Assembly: GCF_000714935.1 (NCBI RefSeq)
Contig: NZ_JMIR01000006.1
Span: 1-64,000, forward strand
Source of the DNA: Tumebacillus flagellatus
GTDB lineage: Bacteria; Bacillota; Bacilli; Tumebacillales; Tumebacillaceae
Reading direction: 5' to 3'
Length of the DNA stretch: 64,000 bases
The notes beneath the pieces are model-generated. The model saw only the letters and a list, made by a program, of their open reading frames with translations, searched no databases and had not been told where the DNA came from. Below, piece after piece: positions 16,589 to 24,021 of this stretch (within the stretch, counting starts at the first letter, position 1; every line of letters begins with the position of its first letter). Position numbers and translations under genes: made by a program.

Positions 16589-17730
16589 TTTTTACGACGT
16601 ATACGTTTTTGGTGTTTTTTGCGGTGACGTTGCTGTTGTACACGCTCGCTCCGGCGAAAGTTCGGCCGTTTGTGATGATCCTCGCCGGGTTTGTGTTTTA
16701 CGCGTATGACAGCCTGGCGCACTTTTTCCTGCTTGTGGTGTTGACGCTGTGCATCTACGCCGTTTCGCGGGCGCAGTCCAAGCGGTGGACCGTCCTCGGG
16801 ATCGTGTTCTCGGTAGCGTTGCTCTTCTATTATAAATATTGGAAGATGGCGGTCACGACGATCGACCAATGGTTCGGCGGCAATTTGCCGGTCGTCAAAT
16901 TGGCGGTGCCGCTGGCGATTTCGTTTTTTGTGTTCGAATTTGTGCATTACCTCGTCGACGTGTACAAGGGCAAAGCAAAGCCGGTGACGCTGCGGGAGTT
17001 TTTCCTGTTTATCTTCTTCTTCCCGTCGCTGGTGGCAGGTCCGATCAAGCGCATCCAGTCGTTTGAGAAAGACCGCATCTCGTTTACCGCCGCCGATGTC
17101 TGCCAAGGGCTGTTCCGGATGGGAATCGGCCTGTTCAAGAAGATCGCCCTCGCCGATTCGCTGAACCCGTTGTTCGCGCCGGTGTTTGCCGATCCGGGCA
17201 GCGCGGGCACAGGCGCGCTGTGGGTGGCGATGTACGCGTATGCGTTCAAGATCTACTTCGACTTCTCCGCCTATTCCGACGTGGCGATCGGCGCGGCGCA
17301 GTGCTTCGGGTTTCATCTGCCGGAGAACTTCAACTGGCCGTATATTTCCCGCAGTCTCGGCGAGTTCTGGCGGCGTTGGCACATCTCGCTGTCCACGTGG
17401 ATTCGCGATTACCTCTACATTCCGCTGGGCGGCAACCGCAAGGGGTTTCTCAAGGGACTTTTGTTCCTGTTCATCGCGATGACGATTTCCGGGCTCTGGC
17501 ACGGCGCGAACTGGACGTTTGTCGTCTGGGGGATGTGGCACGGCGCGGGACAAGCTCTGAACAAGATCTGGAGCAAGTACCGCCCGCAAACCCGCCTGTT
17601 GCCGTGCCCGTTGGGCCAACTGTTTGCGTGGGCGCTGACGTTTCACTTCGTCTGCTTGGGCTGGGTGTTTTTTGCAAGCCCGTCGCTGCATCATTCGTTG
17701 ATTTTCTTACAACGCATGTGGGGGGTCTGA
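16585..17730 (+). CDS. MBOAT-family membrane-bound O-acyltransferase (DltB/AlgI-like)
   Basis: A 381-residue polytopic membrane protein with about ten hydrophobic segments. Family landmarks are PSLVAGPIKR (149-156), the KIYFDFSAYSDVAIG stretch (222-236), FWRRWHISLSTWIRDYLYIP (261-280) and SGLWHGANWTF with the candidate catalytic His306. It overlaps the SGNH gene by four bases and is followed three bases after its stop by the microprotein gene. It would pass an acyl group from the cytoplasm to the outside of the membrane. It is slightly shorter than typical AlgI/DltB, losing part of the C-terminus. Confidence 0.85.
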   Translation: MIFTTYTFLVFFAVTLLLYTLAPAKVRPFVMILAGFVFYAYDSLAHFFLLVVLTLCIYAVSRAQSKRWTVLGIVFSVALLFYYKYWKMAVTTIDQWFGGNLPVVKLAVPLAISFFVFEFVHYLVDVYKGKAKPVTLREFFLFIFFFPSLVAGPIKRIQSFEKDRISFTAADVCQGLFRMGIGLFKKIALADSLNPLFAPVFADPGSAGTGALWVAMYAYAFKIYFDFSAYSDVAIGAAQCFGFHLPENFNWPYISRSLGEFWRRWHISLSTWIRDYLYIPLGGNRKGFLKGLLFLFIAMTISGLWHGANWTFVVWGMWHGAGQALNKIWSKYRPQTRLLPCPLGQLFAWALTFHFVCLGWVFFASPSLHHSLIFLQRMWGV

Positions 17731-17733
17731 TCC

Positions 17734-17838
17734 ATGCTCAAAGCGTTTGCCAAGGGCGTTCTGCTCGCCCTCTTGCTGGTCGCGGTGTATCTGATCGCGG
17801 AAGGGCCGAGCGAGCGTTTTATCTATACGGACTTTTAA
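17734..17838 (+). CDS. 34-residue DltX-like membrane microprotein
   Basis: A very short gene starting three bases after the MBOAT stop, with GGGGGG eight bases before the ATG. The product has one membrane helix (about residues 5-22) and ends in FIYTDF. DltX of the D-alanylation system is also a one-helix microprotein and, as I recall, ends in a similar FIYNEF-type motif whose tyrosine has been proposed to carry the acyl group between DltB and DltD. The genes SGNH, MBOAT and this one therefore look like a complete three-component acyl relay. Its size makes it easy to miss. The function is inference from motif and context. Confidence 0.7.
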   Translation: MLKAFAKGVLLALLLVAVYLIAEGPSERFIYTDF

Positions 17839-17897
17839 AAAACGGACTTGTAGAACGAATGGGATTTCACATGGAGGATCGGGGAGGTGTGGAACGT

Positions 17898-19493
17898 ATG
17901 AAGTCGTGGAAGCGTTGGACGCACGCTCTGTTGCTCTGCGGGTGCGCCCTCGGCGGACTTCTCGCCGCGGGAAGCGCGTCGGCGGCAACGCCGGAGCGGC
18001 CCGATGTGTATGTGGACGGAGAATGGATTCGGTTTGATGTGCAGCCGCAGGTGTTTCAATACCGCACGCTCGTGCCGATGCGGATGATCTTTGAAGCGTT
18101 GGGCGCCGATGTGAGCTGGGACGACGCGACGCAGACGGCGACGGCGGCCAAGGACGGCACCGTGCTGCGTTTGACGATCGGCAAGAACGTCGCGACGAAA
18201 AACGGCGTGCCGATGGGGCTCGACGTGCCGGCGCAACTGGTCAACGACCGGACGATGGTGCCGGTGCGGTTTGTGGCGGAATCGTTTGGAGACGAAGTGT
18301 TGTGGAACGAAGCGCTGGGCCGTGTGACGATCCACTCGGTCAACGCGCCGAAAGTCCGCGTGATCGGCGATGACACGCTTCATCTTCAAGACGGCATGAC
18401 GGCTCGTATGCAAGCGCTGGTGCGTCAAAAAGCGCTGGCGGACCTCGTGCAAAACGAGATCGGCAAGAGCTACCAGCAGCCCGTCTGGATCTACCTCTCC
18501 AACTCCGCGCAAGGATACCGTCAGAACATCGCCAAGTACGGGCAAGACCCGGATGCGGCTTCTGTGGCGGCACAGGCGGAAGGCGTGACGTACGGCTCGC
18601 GCATCTTGCTTCCCCTCGACAAATTGACCGACGACCGCCTGCGCACGCAGACGGTGGCGCATGAGATGATGCACGTCCTGCTCAACCAAAACGGCGGGCT
18701 CTCGCTGCCGTCGTGGGTGCATGAAGGCTTGGCGTGGCAGACGGGGCTTGACGCGGAATTTCAGTCCGACCCGGCGGTGATGCGCCGCCAGATGGACGGG
18801 ATGCTGCGCGACTATGTGCTGGGCATCGTGGAGCAGGGCAAGTACCAACCGCTGCTCTCGAAGAAAGAAGGCACGATCGACGCGATGACCAGCGCCGGAT
18901 ACAACACCGAGCTGCAAGATTACCTCGCCTATCAATACTACGTGCAGACGTACGGCAAGCCCGCGTTCATGAACTACTTGAATCGATACTTGTCGGGGGG
19001 CGCGAACGCCTTCCAAGCGGCGGCAGGCGTGACGGAGTCGGCGTTTGAGACGAACTTCCGGGCGTACTTGGAGCAAGAGACCAAGCGCTCCTCCAACGGC
19101 ATGGAAATCACGCTGAAGGTGCCGGACGGCTTCCAAGGCGATCTGCATCTGTTGGCGCAGGGCACGGGCACCACGCCGACGCAACAGCTGTTGCTGCAAC
19201 CGGGCACGCATACGTTGCGGATCTATCGCGACGGACGTGTGGAAGGCGCCAAGACGCAGACGGCGCACGACCAAGCGGAACGAGATCAGAGTGCGGTCTA
19301 CCTGTTTGTCGATCTCAACCGCGCGGTCTCCGAACAGGGCGTGACGAGCGACAGCGGCGGCATGGGGTTTTACGACTCGTACGGGGAGTATTACTACGGC
19401 TATGCGTGGCTGAACACGTCTGCGCAAGGCGCGATCTATCCGGATACCAACAAGGTGTTGGGCGTTGAAATTCTGGATGTGCGCGCATTTTAG
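17898..19493 (+). CDS. Secreted gluzincin metallopeptidase (MA clan) with copper-amine-oxidase-like domain
   Basis: A 531-residue exported protein; the ATG at 17898 is ten bases after GGGAGG. Residues 1-32 are a signal peptide (GGLLAAGSASA). Residues 35-145 form a copper amine oxidase N-terminal/stalk domain (RTLVPMRMIFEALGADVSWDD; RTMVPVRFVAESFG). A zinc-peptidase domain follows with HEMMH near residue 254 and the third-ligand segment HEGLAWQTG about 20 residues later. The C-terminal 120 residues are of unknown fold. It follows the acylation cassette by 59 bases and may be co-transcribed. The same stalk domain is fused to the S41 peptidase at 6600-8042. The substrate is unknown. Confidence 0.8.
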   Translation: MKSWKRWTHALLLCGCALGGLLAAGSASAATPERPDVYVDGEWIRFDVQPQVFQYRTLVPMRMIFEALGADVSWDDATQTATAAKDGTVLRLTIGKNVATKNGVPMGLDVPAQLVNDRTMVPVRFVAESFGDEVLWNEALGRVTIHSVNAPKVRVIGDDTLHLQDGMTARMQALVRQKALADLVQNEIGKSYQQPVWIYLSNSAQGYRQNIAKYGQDPDAASVAAQAEGVTYGSRILLPLDKLTDDRLRTQTVAHEMMHVLLNQNGGLSLPSWVHEGLAWQTGLDAEFQSDPAVMRRQMDGMLRDYVLGIVEQGKYQPLLSKKEGTIDAMTSAGYNTELQDYLAYQYYVQTYGKPAFMNYLNRYLSGGANAFQAAAGVTESAFETNFRAYLEQETKRSSNGMEITLKVPDGFQGDLHLLAQGTGTTPTQQLLLQPGTHTLRIYRDGRVEGAKTQTAHDQAERDQSAVYLFVDLNRAVSEQGVTSDSGGMGFYDSYGEYYYGYAWLNTSAQGAIYPDTNKVLGVEILDVRAF

Positions 19494-19508
19494 CCGGGAC
19501 TTTTCCGC

Positions 19509-19537
19509 TTGTGACCCCGGTGGTGGATTCGTAGTAT
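19509..19537 (+). promoter_or_regulatory. Sigma-A-like promoter of a riboswitch-like RNA
   Basis: TTGTGA, a 17-base spacer and TAGTAT, placed about 25 bases before the riboswitch-like element. Confidence 0.4.
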
Positions 19538-19559
19538 GAAAGAGATAGGCGGACAGTTT

Positions 19560-19636
19560 CTCCCGTTAAGGCAAACCTGTTGAAAGACAGGGACGCAAAG
19601 CCACGACCAAGGGCGGAGTCACCACGACAACGGCAA
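19560..19636 (+). ncRNA. Degenerate c-di-GMP-I (GEMM) riboswitch-like RNA
   Basis: The 5' half is canonical: GGCAAACC, a CCTGT/ACAGG hairpin with a GAAA-containing loop, and GGGACGCAAAGCC. A short outer stem CCGTT (19563-19567) with AACGG (19629-19633) may close it. The 3' half is only about 26 bases between GCAAAGCC and the outer stem, against about 50 in the riboswitch at 30972-31074, and the usual receptor hairpin and GGTTGC ending are not visible. It may be a shortened variant, a decayed copy or a different ligand class. A terminator follows 90 bases on. Confidence 0.5.
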
Positions 19637-19723
19637 GCACAAGGGCTGGACGAACAAGACCGTCAACATGATGAAGCATCTGGGCGAACTCAAACAACAG
19701 ATGGCGGTCTTGAACGAACAACA

Positions 19724-19762
19724 AAAAACCTCCGCAACCGGGAAGCCGGACGGAGGTTTTTC
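19724..19762 (+). terminator. Terminator after the riboswitch-like RNA
   Basis: AAAACCTCCG pairs with CGGAGGTTTT, with an inner CCGG/CCGG pair, followed by T. No convincing gene lies between the riboswitch-like RNA and this hairpin, and the next gene (19823-19978) is on the other strand. The stretch 19640-19820 otherwise holds only an open frame without a binding site. Confidence 0.8.
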
Positions 19763-19822
19763 GTTTGTTGCGATATGCATACGCAGGTCTAACACACGGA
19801 CACACTGCTCAGGAAGGAGCAA

Positions 19823-19978
19823 CTATTGCAACTGCTTGCTGTGATAAGTGACGATGCAGCGATCGAGCTGTTGGCTCACTTGGAGGACGATCGGGTGCAA
19901 CAAATCCCCGTGGTACTCCTTCACAACTTCGTTCAACTTTCGGCGGATGCGTTCGATTTCTTCCAAGTAGGTGTCCAT
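19823..19978 (-). CDS. Spo0E-family aspartyl-phosphate phosphatase
   Basis: A 51-residue cytosolic protein with the Spo0E signature SQQLDRCIVTY (SQxLDxxIxxY) at residues 35-45 after a first helix (YLEEIERIRRKLNEVV). Members dephosphorylate Spo0A~P and so delay sporulation. The length fits the small Bacillus members of the family. GAGG lies nine bases before the ATG and a sigma-A promoter about 40 bases before. It is convergent to the terminator at 19724-19762 and upstream of nothing else on its strand. Which response regulator it serves cannot be told from sequence. Confidence 0.85.
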   Translation of the reverse strand: MDTYLEEIERIRRKLNEVVKEYHGDLLHPIVLQVSQQLDRCIVTYHSKQLQ

Positions 19979-20014
19979 TCGCAAAACCTCGTTTCGTGAA
20001 AAGGTCTTTCTCTT

Positions 20015-20043
20015 ATTTTAGACAGTTCGCGCAGAATTAACAA
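20015..20043 (-). promoter_or_regulatory. Sigma-A promoter of the spo0E-like gene
   Basis: On the minus strand TTGTTA (20043-20038) and TAAAAT (20020-20015) are separated by 17 bases, about 40 bases before the start codon. Confidence 0.6.
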
Positions 20044-20077
20044 TAGTTAATCGAGGGAATATTGATAAAATATCCGG

Positions 20078-21187
20078 TTAACTAAGAAAGCGAACTGCTA
20101 ATTCCCCGCTCTTCTCCGCTTCTTGGCGCAATTCTTCCACGTGCGGGCGCATCATCACCTTGTAGCGGTCGAGATTCTCCACGCAGTCTTGGATGGTTTC
20201 GCGCAAGCTTTCGTACGTGACGTTGTTGACGGCGTCGATCTTGCGGTCGTAGCCGACGCGCTGTACGAAACGGTCGATCTTGGGGTCGTACGAGAGCGAG
20301 ACGAACGGCACCCCGCAGTGCGCCGCGAGAATCAGCGAATGCAGCCGCATCCCGATAATCAGGTCGGTGTTGGCAATGATATTCGCAATATCGCGAAACG
20401 AGAACTGTCGGTTGAGCAGGACGGCACGCTCCTTCATGTAGGAGAGCACTTTCTGCGAGGCGCCGACATCGCCGGGATATTGCATCGGAATGAACACGAC
20501 TTTCCATCCGGCGCGGATGAGATCGTCGGCGTTTTGCGCCAAAATTTTATGGAACGGGTGCGGCGTGGACCAGTTGCGAATCGCGATGCCGACGATCTTT
20601 TGCGTGCCGCCCAAGTAGGCGGACTTCACGCCGAATTCGCTGAGCATCTTCGCACCGGCGTCCTTGGAGAACAGCTCGGTGTTGATCGCAAACGCCGGGT
20701 CGGCCGTGACGTACATCTCCGGCTTCGAGACGCCGTACATCTCCAAGTCGTCGCGCGACTTCGCGTCGCGGACGGTGATCAAATTGACATGGTTGACGAC
20801 TTTGCGGATCAGTTTCTCACTGAGCGGCTTGGAGATCGGCCCGATGCCTTGTCCATAGAACACGATCGGTTTGCCGAGCATCTTCGCCAATCGCGCAATG
20901 CCCAAGTAATACAAGATGCTGCGCCCGCCGGTCACGTCTTGCAAGAGACTCCCGCCCCCCATGACCAACATGTCGCAACGCATCAGTTCGCGGAAGATCA
21001 CGCCGAAGTTCCAGCGGTTGAACGCTTGGATGCCGAACAGGGCTTCCGTGCGCGTCGGCTGGTTGGACAACACGACGAGTTCCGCATCGGGACGTTCCTT
21101 GCGAATGCTCGACATGATGCCGTACAGGACGGTGTCATCTCCTAAGTTGTCGAATCCGTAATAACCGGATATTAATATGCGCGGCAT
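20078..21187 (-). CDS. csaB: Polysaccharide pyruvyl transferase CsaB
   Basis: A 369-residue enzyme that adds ketal pyruvate to the secondary cell wall polymer, creating the ligand for SLH domains. The N-terminus has the family opening ILISGYYGFDNLGDDTVLYG, followed by MGGGSLLQDVTGG, GQGIGPI, and later GMRLHSLILAAHCGVPFVSLSYDPKI near residue 280. Its length is typical. The ATG has GGGAG nine bases upstream. Two SLH proteins at 2735-11976 are the natural clients, and the divergent neighbour (21341) is an LCP ligase that could attach the same polymer. Confidence 0.93.
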   Translation of the reverse strand: MPRILISGYYGFDNLGDDTVLYGIMSSIRKERPDAELVVLSNQPTRTEALFGIQAFNRWNFGVIFRELMRCDMLVMGGGSLLQDVTGGRSILYYLGIARLAKMLGKPIVFYGQGIGPISKPLSEKLIRKVVNHVNLITVRDAKSRDDLEMYGVSKPEMYVTADPAFAINTELFSKDAGAKMLSEFGVKSAYLGGTQKIVGIAIRNWSTPHPFHKILAQNADDLIRAGWKVVFIPMQYPGDVGASQKVLSYMKERAVLLNRQFSFRDIANIIANTDLIIGMRLHSLILAAHCGVPFVSLSYDPKIDRFVQRVGYDRKIDAVNNVTYESLRETIQDCVENLDRYKVMMRPHVEELRQEAEKSGELAVRFLS

Positions 21188-21340
21188 TAGCTCTGCTCCC
21201 TCTAGCGGTCAAAATACAGAACTAGTATACCAGTTTGACCCCCCGATGGAAAGCGCGGCATGGCAAAACTTGCCCTGCATGGGACCCTTCGAAATGCCCG
21301 ATACTACGCCCAGAAATCAAGATGGAGGAGGGAACTCAAC

Positions 21341-22588
21341 GTGGCTCGCACTACCCCCCGCAGATCGAGATTCCGGCGTGTATGGACCGTGCTGGCGACC
21401 GTTCTGGGTGTTCTCCTCGTGGTCGGAGGCTACGGACTCTATCAGGTTTACCGCGCGGCGGATCAGATATACCGGCCCTCAGCTTTGCAACCCCGCGTTG
21501 CCGAACAGCAAGAGGCTCCCAAGCGGCAAGTGAAGCCGGACGTCATCAAGGATTGGTACACCGTTCAACGGGAGCGGCTGCACCTGCCGCCTGCCAACCT
21601 CGAAGCGGAAGATCCCGCTCCATCGGCCAAAAATTCCCTGTCACGTCCCGCTCCCCGTGCGTTCACAACCGGGGAGGAGCCCCGCAAGCAGGAGGATCCG
21701 TCCCGAGCCGAGGGAAAGCTTGAACCCCGCCGAGAACCGTCGGCGACGACACCCGTTCCTCCTACTCCCAAACCGGCCGCGCACCCTTTTTCCCAATGGT
21801 TGTCCGGCAGGCTCTCGGGAGCGGACGCCGCAAAAGGGCAGACGTTTCTGCTGATGGGCGTCGACTCGCGCAAGGGCGAAGCGGCGCGCTCCGACACGAT
21901 CGTGCTGGCGACGCTGCCGCCAAACGGACAAGACCTCTACTTGATGTCGATCCCCCGCGACACGCGCGCCAACGTGCCGGGGCACGGCTGGACGAAAATC
22001 AACCACGCGATGAGCTGGGGCGGCTTGCCGTTGATGAAGAAGACGGTCGAGAACCTGTTGAACATCCAAATCGACCACACCGCCACCGTCGATTTTGAAG
22101 GCTTTCGGCAAGTGGTCGACACGCTCGGCGGGCTCGATCTCGCCGCCGAGAAGGACATGCGCTACTACGACCCGACCGACGGCACGAACATCCGCCTCAA
22201 GCAAGGCCAACCCCTCTCCACAGGCCAACTCGCGCTCGATTACGCCCGATTCCGCGCCGACGCGATGGCGGACACGGGGCGAATGCAGAGACAGCAGCGC
22301 GTGATTCGTGCTATGATTCAAAAAGGAAGCGAGCCGTCCAACTGGCCGAAACTGGTCAAGATGCTCGACATCATGGGCGAGCACGTCAAAACCGACGTGC
22401 CGCCGCGCGACTGGATGGCGCTGGTCATGCGCTATTCCGGCACCCGTGAGGACGGGATCAAAACGCTCTCACTCAACGGGCAAAACCGCATCTCCAAGGC
22501 GGATCACCTCTGGTATTTCTACGTCGACGAGGCGGAATTGCGCAAGATGAGCGTTCAATTGCAAGCGCTAAAGCGAGGGAATGCGTAA
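21341..22588 (+). CDS. LytR-CpsA-Psr (LCP) family cell-wall polymer ligase
   Basis: A 415-residue membrane-anchored protein. A single N-terminal membrane helix (VWTVLATVLGVLLVVGGYGLY) is followed by about 110 residues of charged, proline-rich linker and then the LCP domain: LLMGVDSR, SDTIVLATLPP, MSIPRDTR, INHAMSWGG, LDYARFRAD and GRMQRQQRVIRAMI. LCP enzymes transfer undecaprenyl-linked glycopolymers to peptidoglycan. The GTG at 21341 follows GGAGGAGGGAA. Its stop lies two bases before the TagA/WecG-like gene, so they are co-transcribed. It is divergent from csaB. Confidence 0.9.
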   Translation: MARTTPRRSRFRRVWTVLATVLGVLLVVGGYGLYQVYRAADQIYRPSALQPRVAEQQEAPKRQVKPDVIKDWYTVQRERLHLPPANLEAEDPAPSAKNSLSRPAPRAFTTGEEPRKQEDPSRAEGKLEPRREPSATTPVPPTPKPAAHPFSQWLSGRLSGADAAKGQTFLLMGVDSRKGEAARSDTIVLATLPPNGQDLYLMSIPRDTRANVPGHGWTKINHAMSWGGLPLMKKTVENLLNIQIDHTATVDFEGFRQVVDTLGGLDLAAEKDMRYYDPTDGTNIRLKQGQPLSTGQLALDYARFRADAMADTGRMQRQQRVIRAMIQKGSEPSNWPKLVKMLDIMGEHVKTDVPPRDWMALVMRYSGTREDGIKTLSLNGQNRISKADHLWYFYVDEAELRKMSVQLQALKRGNA

Positions 22589-22590
22589 CG

Positions 22591-23325
22591 ATGCAGAACC
22601 AAGTTCACATTTTGGGCGTGGGGTTTTCCACGCTGACGTTCAGCCAAACGCTGCAACAATTGAAGCAAGACCTGCAAAACACAATACAACCCCGCCACAT
22701 CATCACCGCCAACCCGGAAATCATCATGTTGGCGCGTTCGGACGCGGGCTTCAAGCAACTTCTGGAGAGTGCGGATCTGATCACCCCGGACGGCATCGGC
22801 GCGGTCTGGGCTTCTAAATACTACGGAGAAGCTCTGCGCGAACGGGTGACCGGCGTGGAGCTCTCCACCGCCCTGATCGAGCATTGCGCCGATCAGGGTC
22901 TTGGCGTGTTCTTGCTCGGCGCAACGCCGGAGTCGAACCGTCTGGCGGTCGAGAATCTCCGCAAGCGCTATCCGAACCTGCGCATCGCGGGACGTGACGG
23001 CTACTTCAAGGAGCACGATCTGCCCGATGTCTTGGAGGCGGTGCGCGCGTTCAAACCGAACCTCCTGCTGGTCGGACTCGGCGCGCCCCGCCAAGAGCTG
23101 TTTATCGCCAAGCACAAATCGGAGCTGGGCGTACCCGTCTCGATGGGCATCGGCGGCTGCATCGACATCTTCGCGGGCGTCGTCAAACGCGCGCCGAAGC
23201 TGTGGCAGAAGTTGCGGCTGGAATGGCTGCACCGTCTGTTGTCGCAACCGAGCCGCTGGCGGCGGCAATTGGTGCTGCCGAAATTCGTGATCACCGTCCT
23301 CACCGACAAAAATCGGAAAAAATAA
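22591..23325 (+). CDS. WecG/TagA/CpsF-family glycosyltransferase
   Basis: A 244-residue GT26-type enzyme. Landmarks are the N-terminal ITANPEIIMLARSD, the active-site-region TPDGIGAVWASKYYG (about residues 60-75), ERVTGVELSTALI, FLLGATPE and VGLGAPRQELFI near 155. Family members add N-acetylmannosamine to a lipid-linked N-acetylglucosamine in linkage-unit synthesis for teichoic acid or related wall polymers. The gene sits directly after an LCP ligase, which would attach the finished polymer. The acceptor here may be the secondary polymer that binds SLH domains (inference). Confidence 0.88.
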   Translation: MQNQVHILGVGFSTLTFSQTLQQLKQDLQNTIQPRHIITANPEIIMLARSDAGFKQLLESADLITPDGIGAVWASKYYGEALRERVTGVELSTALIEHCADQGLGVFLLGATPESNRLAVENLRKRYPNLRIAGRDGYFKEHDLPDVLEAVRAFKPNLLLVGLGAPRQELFIAKHKSELGVPVSMGIGGCIDIFAGVVKRAPKLWQKLRLEWLHRLLSQPSRWRRQLVLPKFVITVLTDKNRKK

Positions 23326-23406
23326 GGTCTTTCGTCCTGCAGGACGCCTTGCGTTTTGTGTCGAAAAAGAGTCTCAGCAGATATTGGGACTGGAGGATTT
23401 GCACTC

Positions 23407-23892
23407 ATGAAAAAAGCACTGACCTTCCTCGGCACGATGGTGTTGACGCTGGCGATCGGCGTGACGATCGGACAAGTTTCCAAAGCGGACACGCCGAGCG
23501 CGCCGGGTTCGGCGGACGACCCGATCGTCACCAAAAGCTATGTGGACCAAAAAGTCGCGGGCGTATCCGGCGGCGGCAGCACGGGCAACACCGGCAGCAC
23601 GGGAGGAACTTCCGCTCCGGCCGACATGTCGTTTAAAGTCGTCACCCTGAACGCCGGGCAGACGATCAAGGGCGGAGAAGGAACGGAGTTGATCTTGCGC
23701 GGCGGTACGGCGACCGCGATCGCCTCAAGCAACGGCGGCGTTTCCGACGTCACGGGCGGCACCGACCTCGCGCAAGGGGCGAATGTGGAATTGAACCACC
23801 TGCTGCTCACACCGCGTAACGACGGGCGCGGAATGAAAGTCGGGAACGGCACCGCCTACCTCATGGTGCGCGGCGCGTACACGGTTCAGTAA
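23407..23892 (+). CDS. Secreted protein of unknown function
   Basis: A 161-residue exported protein. The ATG at 23407 is 11 bases after GGAGG. Residues 1-26 form a signal peptide (ALTFLGTMVLTLAIGVTIG). Then come SYVDQKV, a Gly/Ser/Thr linker and a C-terminal region of about 100 residues rich in Gly and Thr (LNAGQTIKGGEGTELILRGG, HLLLTPRNDGRGMKV, YLMVRGAYTV). That region looks beta-rich and complete in itself. The gene lies between wall-polymer genes and before a second LCP gene. I do not recognise a named family and assign no function. Confidence 0.7.
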   Translation: MKKALTFLGTMVLTLAIGVTIGQVSKADTPSAPGSADDPIVTKSYVDQKVAGVSGGGSTGNTGSTGGTSAPADMSFKVVTLNAGQTIKGGEGTELILRGGTATAIASSNGGVSDVTGGTDLAQGANVELNHLLLTPRNDGRGMKVGNGTAYLMVRGAYTVQ

Positions 23893-23902
23893 CAAAAGAA
23901 AC

Positions 23903-23939
23903 AGGCTCTGCGTCTAAACAAACGTCAGAGCCTTTTTTT
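23903..23939 (+). terminator. Rho-independent terminator
   Basis: AGGCTCTG pairs with CAGAGCCT, followed by seven T. It closes the unit 21341-23892. Confidence 0.85.
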
Positions 23940-24021
23940 GTTCAGGAGAAATTCGTTCAGAGGGATTCCATTCCTGTGTGGTTTTTGATTTGATTGAGTA
24001 CGCAATGGGGGATATGAAACC

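Noticed and set aside
17220..17897. Upstream in-frame extension of the metallopeptidase into the MBOAT gene
   Set aside because: The extension is out of frame with the conserved MBOAT sequence and would bury the signal peptide; a good binding site precedes the ATG at 17898.
19668..19840. Open frame MMKHLGELKQQMAVLNEQQ after the riboswitch-like RNA
   Set aside because: No ribosome binding site, and the frame runs through a strong terminator; kept only as part of a finding.
23333..23347. GTCCTGCAGGAC palindrome after the WecG/TagA-like gene as a terminator
   Set aside because: The stem is short, has almost no loop and no T run.
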